Of a stretch of 64,000 nucleotides of DNA, positions 18,531 to 29,639 are shown piece by piece. The DNA comes from Acidocella sp. (GTDB taxonomy: Bacteria; Pseudomonadota; Alphaproteobacteria; Acetobacterales; Acetobacteraceae), in NCBI GenBank assembly GCA_027308685.1, contig DAIDEE010000067.1:1-64000 (forward strand). Direction: 5' to 3'. The position numbers were made by a program, and so were the translations under genes. Within the stretch, counting starts at the first letter, position 1, and each line of letters begins with the position of its first letter. Below the pieces are notes generated by a model. That model worked only from the letters and a program-made list of their open reading frames with translations. It made no database searches and was not told where the DNA came from.

Positions 18531-18788
18531 ATGCCAAAAATTGAAATCTATACCCAGTATTTCTGCCCCTATTGCGCCCGCGCTGTGAAGCTGCTGACCG
18601 ATAAGGGCGTAGAATTCACCGAAATTGACGCCCCCAACGGCTCGGCCGCTCGCAAAACGGCTACGGAGCGTTCCGGCGGCCGTACCACCGTGCCGCAGAT
18701 TTTTTTTGATGGTCAAGCCATCGGTGGCTGCGATGAGCTTGTAGCCCTAAACCGCGCCGGCAAACTGGATACGATGTTAGCCGGATGA
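18531..18788 (+). CDS. grxC: Glutaredoxin 3
   Basis: An 85-residue dithiol glutaredoxin with the active site CPYC at residues 12–15 (IYTQYFCPYCARAVKLL), the cis-Pro segment TTVPQIFFDGQAIGGCDEL and the GSH-binding end. It reduces disulfides with glutathione. The start is supported by GGAGA seven bases before the ATG at 18531; a longer reading upstream has no family match. The stop overlaps the DUF1178 start by 4 bases (ATGA). In many relatives a nitrilase-family gene lies between these two; it is absent here. Confidence 0.95.
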   Translation: MPKIEIYTQYFCPYCARAVKLLTDKGVEFTEIDAPNGSAARKTATERSGGRTTVPQIFFDGQAIGGCDELVALNRAGKLDTMLAG

Positions 18789-19264
18789 TCCATTACCAAC
18801 TCCGCTGCGCTGGCGCCCACGAATTCGACGGCTGGTTTAAGGACAGTGAAAACTTTGAACGCCAGGCCAAGCGCGGCTTGATTACATGTCCCACCTGCGC
18901 CAGCACGAAGGTGGACCGCGCCCTGATGGCGCCACGCCTGCGCAAAAAGGGCAGAGTGATCGACCACGACCCCCAGCCGGAAGTTGCGCCGGTGCCCGCA
19001 CTGGTTGAGTCAACGCCGCTGCAATCCACGGCGGGCATGATCCCGGACCAAGTACGGGCGGTGCTGCATAAGCTACGCGCCGAGGTGGAAAAAAGCTGCG
19101 ATTACGTGGGCAATGAATTTGCCTCCGAGGCCCGTAAAATCCACCACGGTGAGGCCGAGCCACGCGGCATTTACGGTGAGAGCACCGAGGAAGAAGCCGA
19201 GGCATTGGCGGAGGACGGTATCGACGTGGCGCGCATACCATGGCTGCCACGGGCTGACAGTTAG
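18785..19264 (+). CDS. DUF1178 family protein
   Basis: A 159-residue protein of the DUF1178 family, found beside grxC in many alpha- and betaproteobacteria; function unknown. It begins MIHYQLRCAGAHEFDGWFKD and has the zinc-ribbon-like Cys residues of RGLITCPTCASTKVDRALMA, where the family's CPxC pair is seen. The C-terminal half has IHHGEAEPRGIYGESTEEEA and ends in the conserved DGIDVARIPWLPR. Translation is coupled to grxC. It converges on the VWA gene with 4 bases between stops. Confidence 0.93.
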   Translation: MIHYQLRCAGAHEFDGWFKDSENFERQAKRGLITCPTCASTKVDRALMAPRLRKKGRVIDHDPQPEVAPVPALVESTPLQSTAGMIPDQVRAVLHKLRAEVEKSCDYVGNEFASEARKIHHGEAEPRGIYGESTEEEAEALAEDGIDVARIPWLPRADS

Positions 19265-19268
19265 AAGT

Positions 19269-20462
19269 TTAGTGCATCAACCGATGCATCGCGGCGTCTA
19301 GTCCCTCCAGGGTCAGCCCATACATCCGGTTCTCGAACATCTCGCGGATGATTTTGGTGCTCTGTGTATAGTTCCAGTGTTTTTCGGGCACCGGGTTAAT
19401 CCACACCGATTTCGGAAAAGCGGTAACCAACCGCTGCAACCAATCCTGGCCAGATTCGGTGTTCCAGCTCGAAATGCCGCCACCAGGTTGAATAAGTTCG
19501 TAAGGACTCATTGCCGCGTCACCGATGAAAATGAGTTTCCAGGTGGCGTCGTATTTGTTCAGAATATCGTGAGTTGGCACGGCATCGGCGCTGCGAAAGC
19601 GTGCGTCGGTCCACAAAGTATCATACGGGCAATTATGAAAATACAAATGCACCAGGTGCTTGAACTCACCCTTGGTGGCGGAAAATAATTGTTCACAAAG
19701 GGTGATATGGTCATCCATCGAGCCGCCGATATCGAGCATCAGCAGCAATTTCACCGCATTATGGCGTTCTGGTACCATTTTGAGGTCCAAAAATCCGGCA
19801 TTACGCGCCGTTGAGCCAATCGTATCGGCTAAATCCAATTCCTCAGCCGCCCCTTCGCGGGCAAACCGCCGTAGCCGGCGCAGCGCCACTTTCATGTTGC
19901 GAGTGCCAATCTCAACATCCGATGCGAGATTTTTAAATTCGCGCTGGTCCCACACCTTCACCGCCTTGCGGTTGCGCCCGGTTTGCTGGCCGATCCGCAC
20001 CCCTTCAGGATTATAGCCATTCGCGCCAAACGGCGAGGTACCGGCGGTGCCGATCCATTTGGAACCTCCCTCATGGCGGGCTTTCTGTTCTTCCAGGCGT
20101 TTCGCCAGGGTTTCCATCAGCTTCTCGAAGCCGCCCATCGCTTCGATCTGGGCTTTTTCCTCATCGCTCAGCAGCTTTTCGGCCAGCAGTTTGAGCCATT
20201 CCTCGGGTAAGTCCTGCGCTTCCACGCCATTCAGCGCTGCCGGTTTGGGCTGTAAAATGCCCTTGAAGGATTCCGCAAATACCCGGTCGAACTTATCAAT
20301 AAACCGTTCATCCTTCACCAAAGTGGCGCGGGCCAGGTAGTAGAATGTATCGATATCATAATCCCCAAGCCCGGCCTGCATCGCTTCCTGCAAGGTGAGA
20401 TACTCCCGCAAGCTGGCCTTCACCCCCGCCGCCCGCAACGCCAGGAAGAAGCCGATGAACAT
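19269..20462 (-). CDS. VWA-domain protein of the CoxE type
   Basis: A 397-residue protein of the CoxE-like VWA family. It starts MFIGFFLALRAAGVKASLRE and carries the metal-ion-dependent adhesion site as MLDIGGSMDDHITLCEQLF, where the serine of the usual DxSxS is partly replaced (DIGGS), so one ligand position is Gly. In CO dehydrogenase clusters CoxE works with the AAA+ protein CoxD to insert metal into the enzyme. Here it is paired with a MoxR ATPase 76 bases upstream but no dehydrogenase genes are near, so the client protein is unknown. Confidence 0.88.
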   Translation of the reverse strand: MFIGFFLALRAAGVKASLREYLTLQEAMQAGLGDYDIDTFYYLARATLVKDERFIDKFDRVFAESFKGILQPKPAALNGVEAQDLPEEWLKLLAEKLLSDEEKAQIEAMGGFEKLMETLAKRLEEQKARHEGGSKWIGTAGTSPFGANGYNPEGVRIGQQTGRNRKAVKVWDQREFKNLASDVEIGTRNMKVALRRLRRFAREGAAEELDLADTIGSTARNAGFLDLKMVPERHNAVKLLLMLDIGGSMDDHITLCEQLFSATKGEFKHLVHLYFHNCPYDTLWTDARFRSADAVPTHDILNKYDATWKLIFIGDAAMSPYELIQPGGGISSWNTESGQDWLQRLVTAFPKSVWINPVPEKHWNYTQSTKIIREMFENRMYGLTLEGLDAAMHRLMH

Positions 20463-20537
20463 GATCAGACCGACACGGCTTGCTGTTGAAGCGCTTGGCG
20501 GTTCAACGAAGCCGTAAAGTTGATCGACAACAACAAG

Positions 20538-21383
20538 TCAGCCTCCACGCCGATGGATAAAGGCCAGACGCTCAAATAAATGCACATCCTGCTCGTTTTT
20601 CAACAGCGCCCCATGCAACGGCGGGATCAGTTTCGCCGCCGATTTTTCGCGCAGCAATTCCGGCCCGATATCCTCGGCCATCAACAATTTCAACCAATCC
20701 AGAAATTCCGATGTTGAAGGCCGCTTCTTCAACCCCGGCAATTCGCGCAATTCATAAAACGCCGTCAGCGCCTCGCGCAGCAGCAATGACTTCATGCCGG
20801 GATAATGCACCTCCACAATCCGCTCCATCGTCTCGCGGTCAGGGAATTTGATGTAATGGAAAAAACACCGGCGCAAAAACGCATCCGGTAATTCCTTCTC
20901 ATTGTTTGAGGTAATGATAATAACCGGCCGCTGCCTGGCCTTGATCGTCTGCCGCGTCTCGTAAACAAAGAACTCCATCCTATCGAGTTCCAGCAGCAAA
21001 TCATTCGGAAATTCAATATCGGCCTTATCAATCTCATCAATCAATAATACCGGTGCATTCTGCGCCTCAAACGCATCCCACAACTTGCCGTGAATAATAT
21101 AATTGCCAATGTCATGCACCCGCGCATCACCCAACTGGCTGTCGCGCAACCGGGACACCGCATCATACTCATACAAACCCTGCTGCGCCTTGGTCGTCGA
21201 CTTAATATGCCAGGATATCAAATCCTTCCCCAACGCCCGCGCCACCTCCTGCGCCAGCACCGTCTTGCCTGTCCCCGGTTCACCCTTAATCAACAACGGC
21301 CGCTGCAACGAAACCGCCGCATTCACCGCTACCTTCAAATCCTCAGTCGCCACAAAAGACGATGTACCCTCAAACCGTGCCAA
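20538..21383 (-). CDS. MoxR-family AAA+ ATPase (CoxD-like)
   Basis: A 281-residue chaperone-type ATPase. Walker A is GEPGTGKTVLAQEVARAL, Walker B LLIDEIDKADIEF, sensor 1 IIITSNNEKELPDAFLRRC. It probably acts with the downstream VWA protein to mature a metalloenzyme or other complex (family inference). The start is a TTG at 21383: AGGAG sits seven bases upstream and the protein then begins LARFEGTSSFVATEDLKVAV, the normal start of the family. The open frame continues to an ATG at 21461, but those 26 codons are translated from hairpin repeats. Confidence 0.88.
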   Translation of the reverse strand: MARFEGTSSFVATEDLKVAVNAAVSLQRPLLIKGEPGTGKTVLAQEVARALGKDLISWHIKSTTKAQQGLYEYDAVSRLRDSQLGDARVHDIGNYIIHGKLWDAFEAQNAPVLLIDEIDKADIEFPNDLLLELDRMEFFVYETRQTIKARQRPVIIITSNNEKELPDAFLRRCFFHYIKFPDRETMERIVEVHYPGMKSLLLREALTAFYELRELPGLKKRPSTSEFLDWLKLLMAEDIGPELLREKSAAKLIPPLHGALLKNEQDVHLFERLAFIHRRGG

Positions 21384-21411
21384 AACGCGCTCCTCAGTTG
21401 CAGTAAGGCAA

Positions 21412-21455
21412 AGGGGCTCTGCCCCTGTTAACCCCGCTAAGGGCTGAGCCCTTAG
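21412..21455. repeat. Two adjacent hairpins upstream of moxR
   Basis: AGGGGC-TCT-GCCCCT (21412–21426) and CTAAGGGC-TGA-GCCCTTAG (21437–21455) are perfect inverted repeats with three-base loops, ten bases apart. They belong to a block of four hairpins filling the gap between moxR and sodB. The design (GC-rich arms, three-base loop) is like dispersed intergenic repeats of Acetobacteraceae. Confidence 0.6.
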
Positions 21456-21463
21456 AACCATTA

Positions 21464-21528
21464 AGGGTTATGAAAGACGGGCGCCACAGGTGTTTCAACA
21501 TCCAGGAGCGTCCGCCTTTCATAACCCT
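21464..21528. repeat. Long imperfect inverted repeat, MITE-like
   Basis: The arms 21464–21484 and 21508–21528 are 21 bases each with two mismatches; the outer 13 bases (AGGGTTATGAAAG and its complement) match perfectly. The interior GGTGTT/AACATCC also pairs, so the whole 65 bases fold as one stem. No reading frame of note. It may be a small non-autonomous element or a transcript-folding structure. Confidence 0.55.
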
Positions 21529-21563
21529 CATAAATGTTGCCAAAGGCTGCGCCGTTGGTCGAG

Positions 21564-21588
21564 GGCCAGGGGGCAAAGCCCCCTGGCC
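21564..21588. repeat. GC-rich hairpin just after the sodB stop
   Basis: GGCCAGGGGGC-AAA-GCCCCCTGGCC: perfect 11-base arms and a three-base loop, 11 bases past the sodB stop codon. It could end or protect the sodB transcript, although no run of T follows, so it is not a standard intrinsic terminator. Confidence 0.6.
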
Positions 21589-21599
21589 TTGCTTCCAAC

Positions 21600-22208
21600 T
21601 CAGGCCGCCTTGAGCGCGGCTTCGGCGTATTCGTAGTTGGCGAGGTTATCGATCCAGTTTGTGAGGTAGTCGGGGCGGCGGTTGCGGAAGTCGAGGTAGT
21701 AAGAATGTTCCCACACGTCGATGCCGAGCAGGGCTTTGCCTTCGCCGGTGGCGAGCGGGTTGGAGCCGTTCGGGGTTTTGGTAATTTTCAACTTACCGTC
21801 GGGGCTAAGGACAAGCCAGGCCCAGCCGGAACCGAACTGGCCGATCCCGGCGGCTTTGAAGGCATCTTTGAAGGCGGCGACGGAGCCGAAATCGGCGGTG
21901 ATTTTGGCCTCAAGGGCACCGGGAATTGTGCCGCCGGTGGGGCTCATGTTTTGCCAGAATAGAATATGGTTCCAATGCTGGCCGGCGTTGTTGAACACTG
22001 GCGCCAGGTCGGGCTTGCCATGCGAGAAGGCGACGATTTCTTCCAGGGTTTTGCCCTTCAGCTCGTCATTTTTCTCAACGAAGCCGTTCAGTGCGGTGAC
22101 ATAGGCTTGGTGGTGTTTGCCGTGGTGCAACTCCAGGGTTTCCTGGCACATGCCCTTCGAGGCCAGAGCAGAGGCAGCATAGGGGAGGGTGGGGAGTTCA
22201 AAAGCCAT
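21600..22208 (-). CDS. sodB: Superoxide dismutase, Fe/Mn type
   Basis: A 202-residue superoxide dismutase that converts superoxide to hydrogen peroxide and oxygen. Metal ligands are visible: the His of LELHHGKHHQAYV, the His of NNAGQHWNHILFW, and Asp and His of GIDVWEHSYYLDFRNRRPDY. The Gln in AGQHWNH favours the iron type, but metal use cannot be settled by eye. The start at 22208 (MAFELPTLPYAASALASKGM) has GGAG upstream. It has no signal peptide and is cytoplasmic. It is divergent from the NDUFAF6-like gene with 39 bases between starts. Confidence 0.95.
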   Translation of the reverse strand: MAFELPTLPYAASALASKGMCQETLELHHGKHHQAYVTALNGFVEKNDELKGKTLEEIVAFSHGKPDLAPVFNNAGQHWNHILFWQNMSPTGGTIPGALEAKITADFGSVAAFKDAFKAAGIGQFGSGWAWLVLSPDGKLKITKTPNGSNPLATGEGKALLGIDVWEHSYYLDFRNRRPDYLTNWIDNLANYEYAEAALKAA

Positions 22209-22247
22209 CGGGCGGGTCTCCATGGGTTGAGGTTTTATTTCGTCGTG

Positions 22248-24001
<1,754 letters not shown>

Positions 24002-24085
24002 CTAGGGCGATTTTGCCACCCTGCCATCAGCCTGCCTTTGACGAGGCTTATTTCACATTGCCAAGGCGCATGTTAAACCCCCCGT

Positions 24086-24538
24086 ATGACACGTTCTCTG
24101 ATTGTGGCCATTGGCGCTGACCATGGCGGCGTATTGCTTAAAAACCGGCTGGCTGCGGTGCTGGCCAAAGCTGGTCATCAGGTGCTGGATTTCGGCACCG
24201 ACGGCCCGGCGAGTGTTGATTACCCGGATTTCGCTCAGGCGGTTTGCGGCGCGATCAGCCGCGCTGAAGCCGATTTGGGCGTTCTGGTGTGCGGCACTGG
24301 CATCGGTATGTCGATCGCGGCTAATCGCCACCCGGCCATCCGCTGCGCCTTGGTGCATGATGTTACTACCGCCCGGCTTACCCGCGCCCATAACGATGCC
24401 AACGTCATTGCCATGGGTGCGCGCATTATCGGCGAGGAAGTAGCGCTGGATATTCTCAACGCCTTCCTGACCACCAAATATGAAGGCGGGCGGCATGACC
24501 GCCGGATTGCCAAATTAAACCTCGAAAGTGCGGAATAA
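24086..24538 (+). CDS. rpiB: Ribose-5-phosphate isomerase B
   Basis: A 150-residue RpiB/LacAB-family sugar-phosphate isomerase, interconverting ribulose 5-phosphate and ribose 5-phosphate. Visible family features are [16 protein letters not shown], the catalytic Cys in [15 protein letters not shown], and [17 protein letters not shown]. It stands directly before glyA (4 bases between its stop and the chosen glyA ATG), the usual alphaproteobacterial pairing, and probably starts the long glyA–rib–nusB–thiL transcript. Ribulose 5-phosphate is also the substrate of the RibB enzyme downstream. Confidence 0.95.
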   Translation: MTRSLIVAIGADHGGVLLKNRLAAVLAKAGHQVLDFGTDGPASVDYPDFAQAVCGAISRAEADLGVLVCGTGIGMSIAANRHPAIRCALVHDVTTARLTRAHNDANVIAMGARIIGEEVALDILNAFLTTKYEGGRHDRRIAKLNLESAE

Positions 24539-24542
24539 TCCT

Positions 24543-25841
24543 ATGAATAAAGCCAATCTCTCGCCGAGCTACGACCGGTTTTTCACTGCCCCTCTCGCGG
24601 AGACCGACCCCGAATTAGCAGGCATTCTAAGCCAGGAATTGACCCGCGAGCAGGATGGGATCGAACTGATCGCCTCGGAAAACATCGTCTCGGCTGCGGT
24701 GATGGAAGCGCAAGGCTCGGTGCTGACCAACAAATACGCTGAAGGCTACCCCGGCAAGCGCTACTATGGCGGCTGTGGCCCTGCCGATCTAGCTGAGACG
24801 CTGGCCATTGAACGCGCCAAAAAGCTGTTCGATGCTGGTTATGCCAATGTGCAGCCCAATTCCGGCAGCCAGGCCAACCAGTCCGTTTTTCTGGCGTTGC
24901 TGAACGCCGGCGATACGATTCTGGGTATGTCGCTCGCCGCTGGCGGGCATTTAACCCATGGTGCTGCGCCTAATTTGTCCGGCAAATGGTTCAAGCCGGT
25001 GCAATATGGCGTGCGCAAGGACGACGGCCTGATTGATTATGATGAAGTCGCCGCGCTGGCGCATGAACATAAGCCCAAACTCATCATTGCTGGTGGTTCG
25101 GCCTATCCGCGCTTCATCGATTTCGCAAAATTCCGTGCCATCGCCGATGAAGTCGGCGCGTTTTTCATGGTCGATATGGCGCATTTCGCCGGCTTGGTGG
25201 CGGCGGGTATTTATCCATCGCCGCTGCCGCATGCGCATGTGGTCACCACCACCACCCATAAAACTCTGCGCGGCCCGCGCGGCGGCATGGTGCTGACCAA
25301 CCATGAGGATATCGCCAAAAAAATCAATTCCGCCATTTTCCCCGGCCTGCAAGGCGGCCCGCTCATGCATGTCATCGCCGCCAAGGCGGTGGCGTTCGGC
25401 GAAGCGCTGCGTCCGGATTTCCGTACCTACCAAAAGGCCGTGGTGGAAAACGCCCGGGTGCTCTCTGAAACCTTGGTGGAGCAAGGTCTCGCCATTGTTA
25501 CAGGCGGCACGGACAGCCATTTATTGCTTGTTGACCTGCGCCCTAAAAATGTTACCGGCAAAGCTGCTGAGGCTAGCTTGGAACGCGCCCATATGACCGC
25601 GAATAAAAACGCCATTCCGTATGACCCGCAAAAGCCGTTTATCACCTCCGGCATTCGCCTCGGCACCCCCGCCGCCACCACGCGCGGCTTCGGTGCCGCG
25701 GAATTCCGTGAAGTGGGGTTGATGATCGGCGAAGTGCTGGATGGTTTGAGCAAATCCAACGATGGCTCGAATGATACCATTGAACAGGCGGTTGGCGCCC
25801 GGGCGAAGGCGCTATGCGCTCGCTTCCCGATCTACAGGTAA
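24543..25841 (+). CDS. glyA: Serine hydroxymethyltransferase
   Basis: Interconverts serine and glycine with tetrahydrofolate; PLP-dependent. The 432-residue protein has [47 protein letters not shown]-like [16 protein letters not shown] and the PLP lysine in [18 protein letters not shown]. The ATG at 24543 is preferred; a GTG at 24528 in the end of rpiB would add five residues. Glycine and one-carbon units link it to purine supply, hence to GTP for riboflavin. nrdR follows 8 bases later. Confidence 0.97.
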   Translation: MNKANLSPSYDRFFTAPLAETDPELAGILSQELTREQDGIELIASENIVSAAVMEAQGSVLTNKYAEGYPGKRYYGGCGPADLAETLAIERAKKLFDAGYANVQPNSGSQANQSVFLALLNAGDTILGMSLAAGGHLTHGAAPNLSGKWFKPVQYGVRKDDGLIDYDEVAALAHEHKPKLIIAGGSAYPRFIDFAKFRAIADEVGAFFMVDMAHFAGLVAAGIYPSPLPHAHVVTTTTHKTLRGPRGGMVLTNHEDIAKKINSAIFPGLQGGPLMHVIAAKAVAFGEALRPDFRTYQKAVVENARVLSETLVEQGLAIVTGGTDSHLLLVDLRPKNVTGKAAEASLERAHMTANKNAIPYDPQKPFITSGIRLGTPAATTRGFGAAEFREVGLMIGEVLDGLSKSNDGSNDTIEQAVGARAKALCARFPIYR

Positions 25842-25849
25842 TTTAAAAA

Positions 25850-26329
25850 ATGCGTTGCCCCTTCTGTGGCGAAGCTGACACCCAGGTAAAGGACAGCCGG
25901 CCCACCGAAGATGGCAGTGCCATCCGGCGTCGGCGTTTTTGCAGCGTGTGTAGCCAGCGCTTCACCACCATTGAGCGCGTTCAGTTGCGTGAGCTGACTG
26001 TGGTGAAGTCCGACCAGCGCCGTGTTGCCTTCGACCGTGATAAACTGGCGCGGTCGGTTCGTACTGCTTTACGCAAGCGCCCCGTTGATGACGAGCGTAT
26101 CGAGCGTTTAGTAAATGGCATCGTCCGGCAACTTGAAGCCAGCGGCGAAACCGATGTGAAATCCAGTGAGATCGGCGAGCGCGTGATGCAGACCCTTAAG
26201 GACGTGGATACTGTCGCCTATGTCCGCTTCGCTTCGGTGTATCGTGATTTCCGCGAGGCTAAGGATTTTGAGATGTTTCTCGATTTGATGGCGCCGCCGT
26301 CCAAACCGGATGCGCCTAGTGAGCGATGA
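25850..26329 (+). CDS. nrdR: Transcriptional repressor NrdR
   Basis: A 159-residue repressor of ribonucleotide reductase genes. The N-terminal zinc ribbon is CPFCG with the second pair in [19 protein letters not shown] (residues 3–34), followed by an ATP-cone ([20 protein letters not shown]). It senses ATP/dATP. Its place between glyA and ribD is conserved in alphaproteobacteria. No nrd gene or NrdR box was recognised in this window. The ribD start lies 20 bases inside its 3' end. Confidence 0.97.
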   Translation: MRCPFCGEADTQVKDSRPTEDGSAIRRRRFCSVCSQRFTTIERVQLRELTVVKSDQRRVAFDRDKLARSVRTALRKRPVDDERIERLVNGIVRQLEASGETDVKSSEIGERVMQTLKDVDTVAYVRFASVYRDFREAKDFEMFLDLMAPPSKPDAPSER

Positions 26330-27413
26330 GACTCTCATGCGCGGGGCGTTGGCGTTAGCGCGCCGTGGGTTGGGTGAAACCGCGCCGAACCCTTCAGTCG
26401 GGTGCGTGATCGTGAAAGATGGCCGCGTGGTTGGCCGCGGCCGCACGCAAATTGGTGGCCGCCCGCACGCTGAAACCCAAGCGTTGGGCGTGGCGGGGGC
26501 AGCGGCGCGAGGCGCCACGGCTTATGTGACTTTGGAACCTTGTTCGCACACCGGCAAAACGCCGCCATGCGCTGTCGCACTCGTGGATGCGGGGATTGCC
26601 CGAGTGGTGATTGGCACGCTGGACCCCAACCCAAAGGTGAATGGCCAAGGTGTTGCCATGCTGCGTGAGGCCGGCCTGCAGGTGACTGAAAATTGCCTAG
26701 CTAAAGAGGCGCGAGCAGTTATCAGCGGGTTCCTGAAGGTGATTGAATCTGGTCGGCCCCTGCTGCGTCTGAAACTGGCCTCGTCGCTCGATGGCCGTAT
26801 CGCCACCAAAACGCGCGAAAGCAAGTGGCTGACCGGTGAGCCCGCCCGCCGGGCCGCGCACGCTATTCGCGGCCGCCACGATGCCGTTTTGGTAGGGGTT
26901 GGCACCGTGCTTGCTGATGACCCGGAATTGAACTGCCGCATTGAAGGTTTTCGCAGCGCGCCTTTGGTGCGGATCGTCGTGGATAGCCATCTGCGCACGC
27001 CGTTGATGAGCAAGTTGGTGCGCGGCGCAACGGTTGAACCGGTTTGGATTTTGCATCGCGATGGCGCTGATGCCGCCCGCAAGCGGGCGCTGGAACAGGC
27101 TGGCGTGAAATTATTCAACCTTCCAGGCTGCGCTGCCGGAGTTGATTTGCCAGAAGCCTTGAAATTGCTGGCCAAGCTGGGCCTCACGCGCATTTTGGTG
27201 GAAGGCGGCGGCACCATTGCAGCGGCACTGTTGCGCGACCATCTGGTGGACAGATTGGCCTGGTTCCATGCGCCGGCGATTATCGGCGGCGATGGCTGGC
27301 CCTCGGCACAGGGGTTTGGAATTATGAGTCTTGCTGACATGCTGCGTTTCATTCCGGTGACGCAGGAGCGTTTGGGTGCTGATATGCTGAGCACCTTCAG
27401 GGTGGCGGCCTAA
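26310..27413 (+). CDS. ribD: Bifunctional riboflavin biosynthesis deaminase/reductase
   Basis: RibD carries out the second and third steps of riboflavin synthesis. The N-terminal deaminase has the zinc motif HAETQAL and [16 protein letters not shown]. The C-terminal NADPH-dependent reductase begins around residue 150 with [20 protein letters not shown] and contains [15 protein letters not shown]. Length 367, normal. The ATG at 26310 lies inside nrdR; a GTG at 26319 is an alternative that removes three residues. The stop overlaps the ribE start (TAATG). Confidence 0.96.
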   Translation: MRLVSDETLMRGALALARRGLGETAPNPSVGCVIVKDGRVVGRGRTQIGGRPHAETQALGVAGAAARGATAYVTLEPCSHTGKTPPCAVALVDAGIARVVIGTLDPNPKVNGQGVAMLREAGLQVTENCLAKEARAVISGFLKVIESGRPLLRLKLASSLDGRIATKTRESKWLTGEPARRAAHAIRGRHDAVLVGVGTVLADDPELNCRIEGFRSAPLVRIVVDSHLRTPLMSKLVRGATVEPVWILHRDGADAARKRALEQAGVKLFNLPGCAAGVDLPEALKLLAKLGLTRILVEGGGTIAAALLRDHLVDRLAWFHAPAIIGGDGWPSAQGFGIMSLADMLRFIPVTQERLGADMLSTFRVAA

Positions 27414-28024
27414 TGTTTACCGGATTGATCACAGGCGTTGGTACCGTGCGCGAGGTTCTACCAATCGGGCAGGGCAGGGATGCCCGCTTTGTCATCGCAG
27501 TGCCGCCGACCGGCGAATGGGCCGCCATCAACGCTGTGAAGCTCGGGGCCTCCATTGCTTGCTCCGGTTGCTGCCTGACCGTGATTGAGCGCGGCGATGA
27601 TTGGTTTGCTGTTGAAGTTTCGGCGGAATCACTGGGCCTAACGACTTTGGGTGCGTGGAAACCAGGCGCCAATATCAATCTGGAAGGCTCGTTGAAATTG
27701 GGCGATGAACTCGGCGGGCACCTGGTTTCCGGCCATGTTGATGGTGTGGCCGTGGTGATCGAAATGACACCGGAAAATGGCTCGACCCGCTGGCGCTTTG
27801 AACTGCCGGTGGCGCTGGCAAAATTTGTTGCCCCAAAAGGCAGTATCGCCATCAACGGCGTTTCGCTGACGGTAAATGAAGTTGACGGCGTATGCTTTGG
27901 CGTCAACATCATTCCGCATACCACGCAGCACACCAACTTTGCGACGTTGGCGGTAGGTGACGCTGTGAATATTGAAATTGACATGCTGGCCCGCTATGTC
28001 GCGCGGCTTAGGGAGTTTGCTTGA
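27413..28024 (+). CDS. ribE: Riboflavin synthase, alpha chain
   Basis: Catalyses the last step, dismutating two lumazine molecules to riboflavin. The 203-residue protein shows the expected two similar barrels: [15 protein letters not shown] with GASIACSGCCLTV, then GHLVSGHVDGVAVV and GSIAINGVSLTVNEVDG. It shares one base with the ribD stop and reaches 3 bases before the ribB ATG, so translation along the operon is tightly coupled. Confidence 0.96.
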   Translation: MFTGLITGVGTVREVLPIGQGRDARFVIAVPPTGEWAAINAVKLGASIACSGCCLTVIERGDDWFAVEVSAESLGLTTLGAWKPGANINLEGSLKLGDELGGHLVSGHVDGVAVVIEMTPENGSTRWRFELPVALAKFVAPKGSIAINGVSLTVNEVDGVCFGVNIIPHTTQHTNFATLAVGDAVNIEIDMLARYVARLREFA

Positions 28025-28026
28025 CT

Positions 28027-29160
28027 ATGGATGGCATGAAAACCTCAACGTTGCGCGATTATATTTCGTCAGCCGTCGAAATTATCGAAGAAGCGCGGGC
28101 TGGCCGGATATTTATTCTGGTCGATGACGAAGACCGTGAAAACGAAGGTGATCTTGTTATTCCCGCGCAATTCGCCACACCCGATGCGATCAATTTTATG
28201 GCCAAGCACGCCCGCGGCCTGATTTGTCTGGCGATGACCAGGGGCCGCTGTGAGCGCCTTGGGCTGCCGTTGATGAGCCAGTCCAATGGTTCACGTCATG
28301 AAACCGCCTTCACTGTTTCCATCGAAGCCCGCGAGGGTGTGACCACTGGCATCTCAGCGGCTGACCGCGCCCGCACCGTTGCGGTGGCGATCAACCCCGA
28401 GTTGGGCCGTGATGATATTGTAACACCTGGTCACGTATTTCCTTTAATGGCGCGTGAGGGCGGCACGCTGGTGCGGGCTGGCCATACTGAAGCAGCGGTT
28501 GATATCGCGCGGCTTGCTGGTTTAATTCCTGCTGGCGTGATCTGCGAAATTATGAATGACGATGGCACCATGGCCCGCCTGCCGGATCTCATCTCGTTTG
28601 CGCAACGCCATAATCTCAAACTAGGCACCATCGCAGACCTCATCGCGTATCGTGGTCGTACCGAAAAACTGGTCAAACGCAAAGAAACCGGCATCGTCTC
28701 TGACGGCCACGGCGGCACCTGGCGGATGATCGCGTTCGAGGACTCGATTGAAAAAATTGAACATCTGGCCTTGGTCAAAGGCGATATTTCAGTACCGGCC
28801 CCGGTGCTGGTGCGGATGCACGCGATTGATTCTATCGGTGATATTCTGGGCGGCGCCCACCTCGCTACCTTGCAGGGCGCGATGGCACAAATCCGCGAGG
28901 CTGCGCGCGGCGTGGTTGTGCTAATCCGCGAGTCAAAACTCGACGCCGTATCATCGCGCATCCGCCAGTTGAGCAACGGTGTTCGCTTGACACCGGCCCT
29001 GCGGGACTATGGCGTGGGTGCGCAAATTCTTACCGATCTGGGCATCAAGGATATGATTTTGTTGTCCAACCATAAGCGCACCATCGTCGGTCTTGAAGGC
29101 TACGGGCTGAACATTGTCGAGCAGCGTGATATCGTGGTGCCGGATATAAAAACCCCATGA
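28027..29160 (+). CDS. ribB: 3,4-dihydroxy-2-butanone-4-phosphate synthase with degenerate GTP cyclohydrolase II-like domain
   Basis: The N-terminal half (to about residue 205) is an intact DHBP synthase: [37 protein letters not shown] and [17 protein letters not shown] carry the acidic metal ligands. The C-terminal half has the RibA fold outline ([16 protein letters not shown]) but lacks all three zinc Cys of real GTP cyclohydrolase II and the following catalytic segment (here [20 protein letters not shown]). So this protein should supply only the four-carbon unit, like the RibBX proteins described in other proteobacteria. GTP cyclohydrolase II must be encoded elsewhere. The ATG at 28027 is chosen; a TTG at 28021 is possible. 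Confidence 0.93.
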   Translation: MDGMKTSTLRDYISSAVEIIEEARAGRIFILVDDEDRENEGDLVIPAQFATPDAINFMAKHARGLICLAMTRGRCERLGLPLMSQSNGSRHETAFTVSIEAREGVTTGISAADRARTVAVAINPELGRDDIVTPGHVFPLMAREGGTLVRAGHTEAAVDIARLAGLIPAGVICEIMNDDGTMARLPDLISFAQRHNLKLGTIADLIAYRGRTEKLVKRKETGIVSDGHGGTWRMIAFEDSIEKIEHLALVKGDISVPAPVLVRMHAIDSIGDILGGAHLATLQGAMAQIREAARGVVVLIRESKLDAVSSRIRQLSNGVRLTPALRDYGVGAQILTDLGIKDMILLSNHKRTIVGLEGYGLNIVEQRDIVVPDIKTP

Positions 29161-29639
29161 GCACAGCCGACGCTCCGTTACCCGCTGCGCCAAATTTACT
29201 AGGTGCCGCGCCACATATCCTCATCATCAAGGCGCCGTATTATATCGGCGTGGTGAATGGGATGGAGCAGGCAGCGCTCGAAATTTTCAAAGCAGTATCT
29301 GCAACCGTTGAGACCGCAGAGGTGGCTGGTGCGTTTGAATTACCGCAGGCGCTTCGCATTGCTGTGCGCGGCCGTAAAAAATTTGATGGTTTTATCGCGC
29401 TCGGTTGCGTGGTGCGCGGGGAGACCGACCATTACGAATTCATTTGCGCCAGCGCAATGGATGGATTGATGCAGGTGGCTTTGCAATTTGGTATTTGCCT
29501 GGGCACAGCTTTGCTGACCGTTGATACTTTAGCACAGGCCGAAGCAAGGTCGCGTGAAACTGGCTCCAATAAAGGTGCTGAAGCCGCTGTGGCGTGTCTG
29601 AAACAAATCGCGCTCGCGCGTACATTGGAAGCCGTATGA
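29157..29639 (+). CDS. ribH: 6,7-dimethyl-8-ribityllumazine synthase
   Basis: Joins the RibD/RibB products into lumazine. The 160-residue protein has IIKAPYYIGVVNGMEQAAL, GAFELPQALRIAVRGRKKFD, and LGCVVRGETDHYEFICASAM, the substrate-binding segments; FGICLGTALLTVDTLAQAEA follows. It begins inside the ribB stop (ATGA) and ends inside the nusB start. With ribD, ribE and ribB it gives all of riboflavin synthesis except GTP cyclohydrolase II. Confidence 0.96.
   Translation: MSTADAPLPAAPNLLGAAPHILIIKAPYYIGVVNGMEQAALEIFKAVSATVETAEVAGAFELPQALRIAVRGRKKFDGFIALGCVVRGETDHYEFICASAMDGLMQVALQFGICLGTALLTVDTLAQAEARSRETGSNKGAEAAVACLKQIALARTLEAV

Noticed and set aside
21384-21461. Longer moxR start at ATG 21461
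   Set aside because: The extra residues are a translation of the hairpin repeats, whereas TTG 21383 has AGGAG at the right distance and gives the normal family start.
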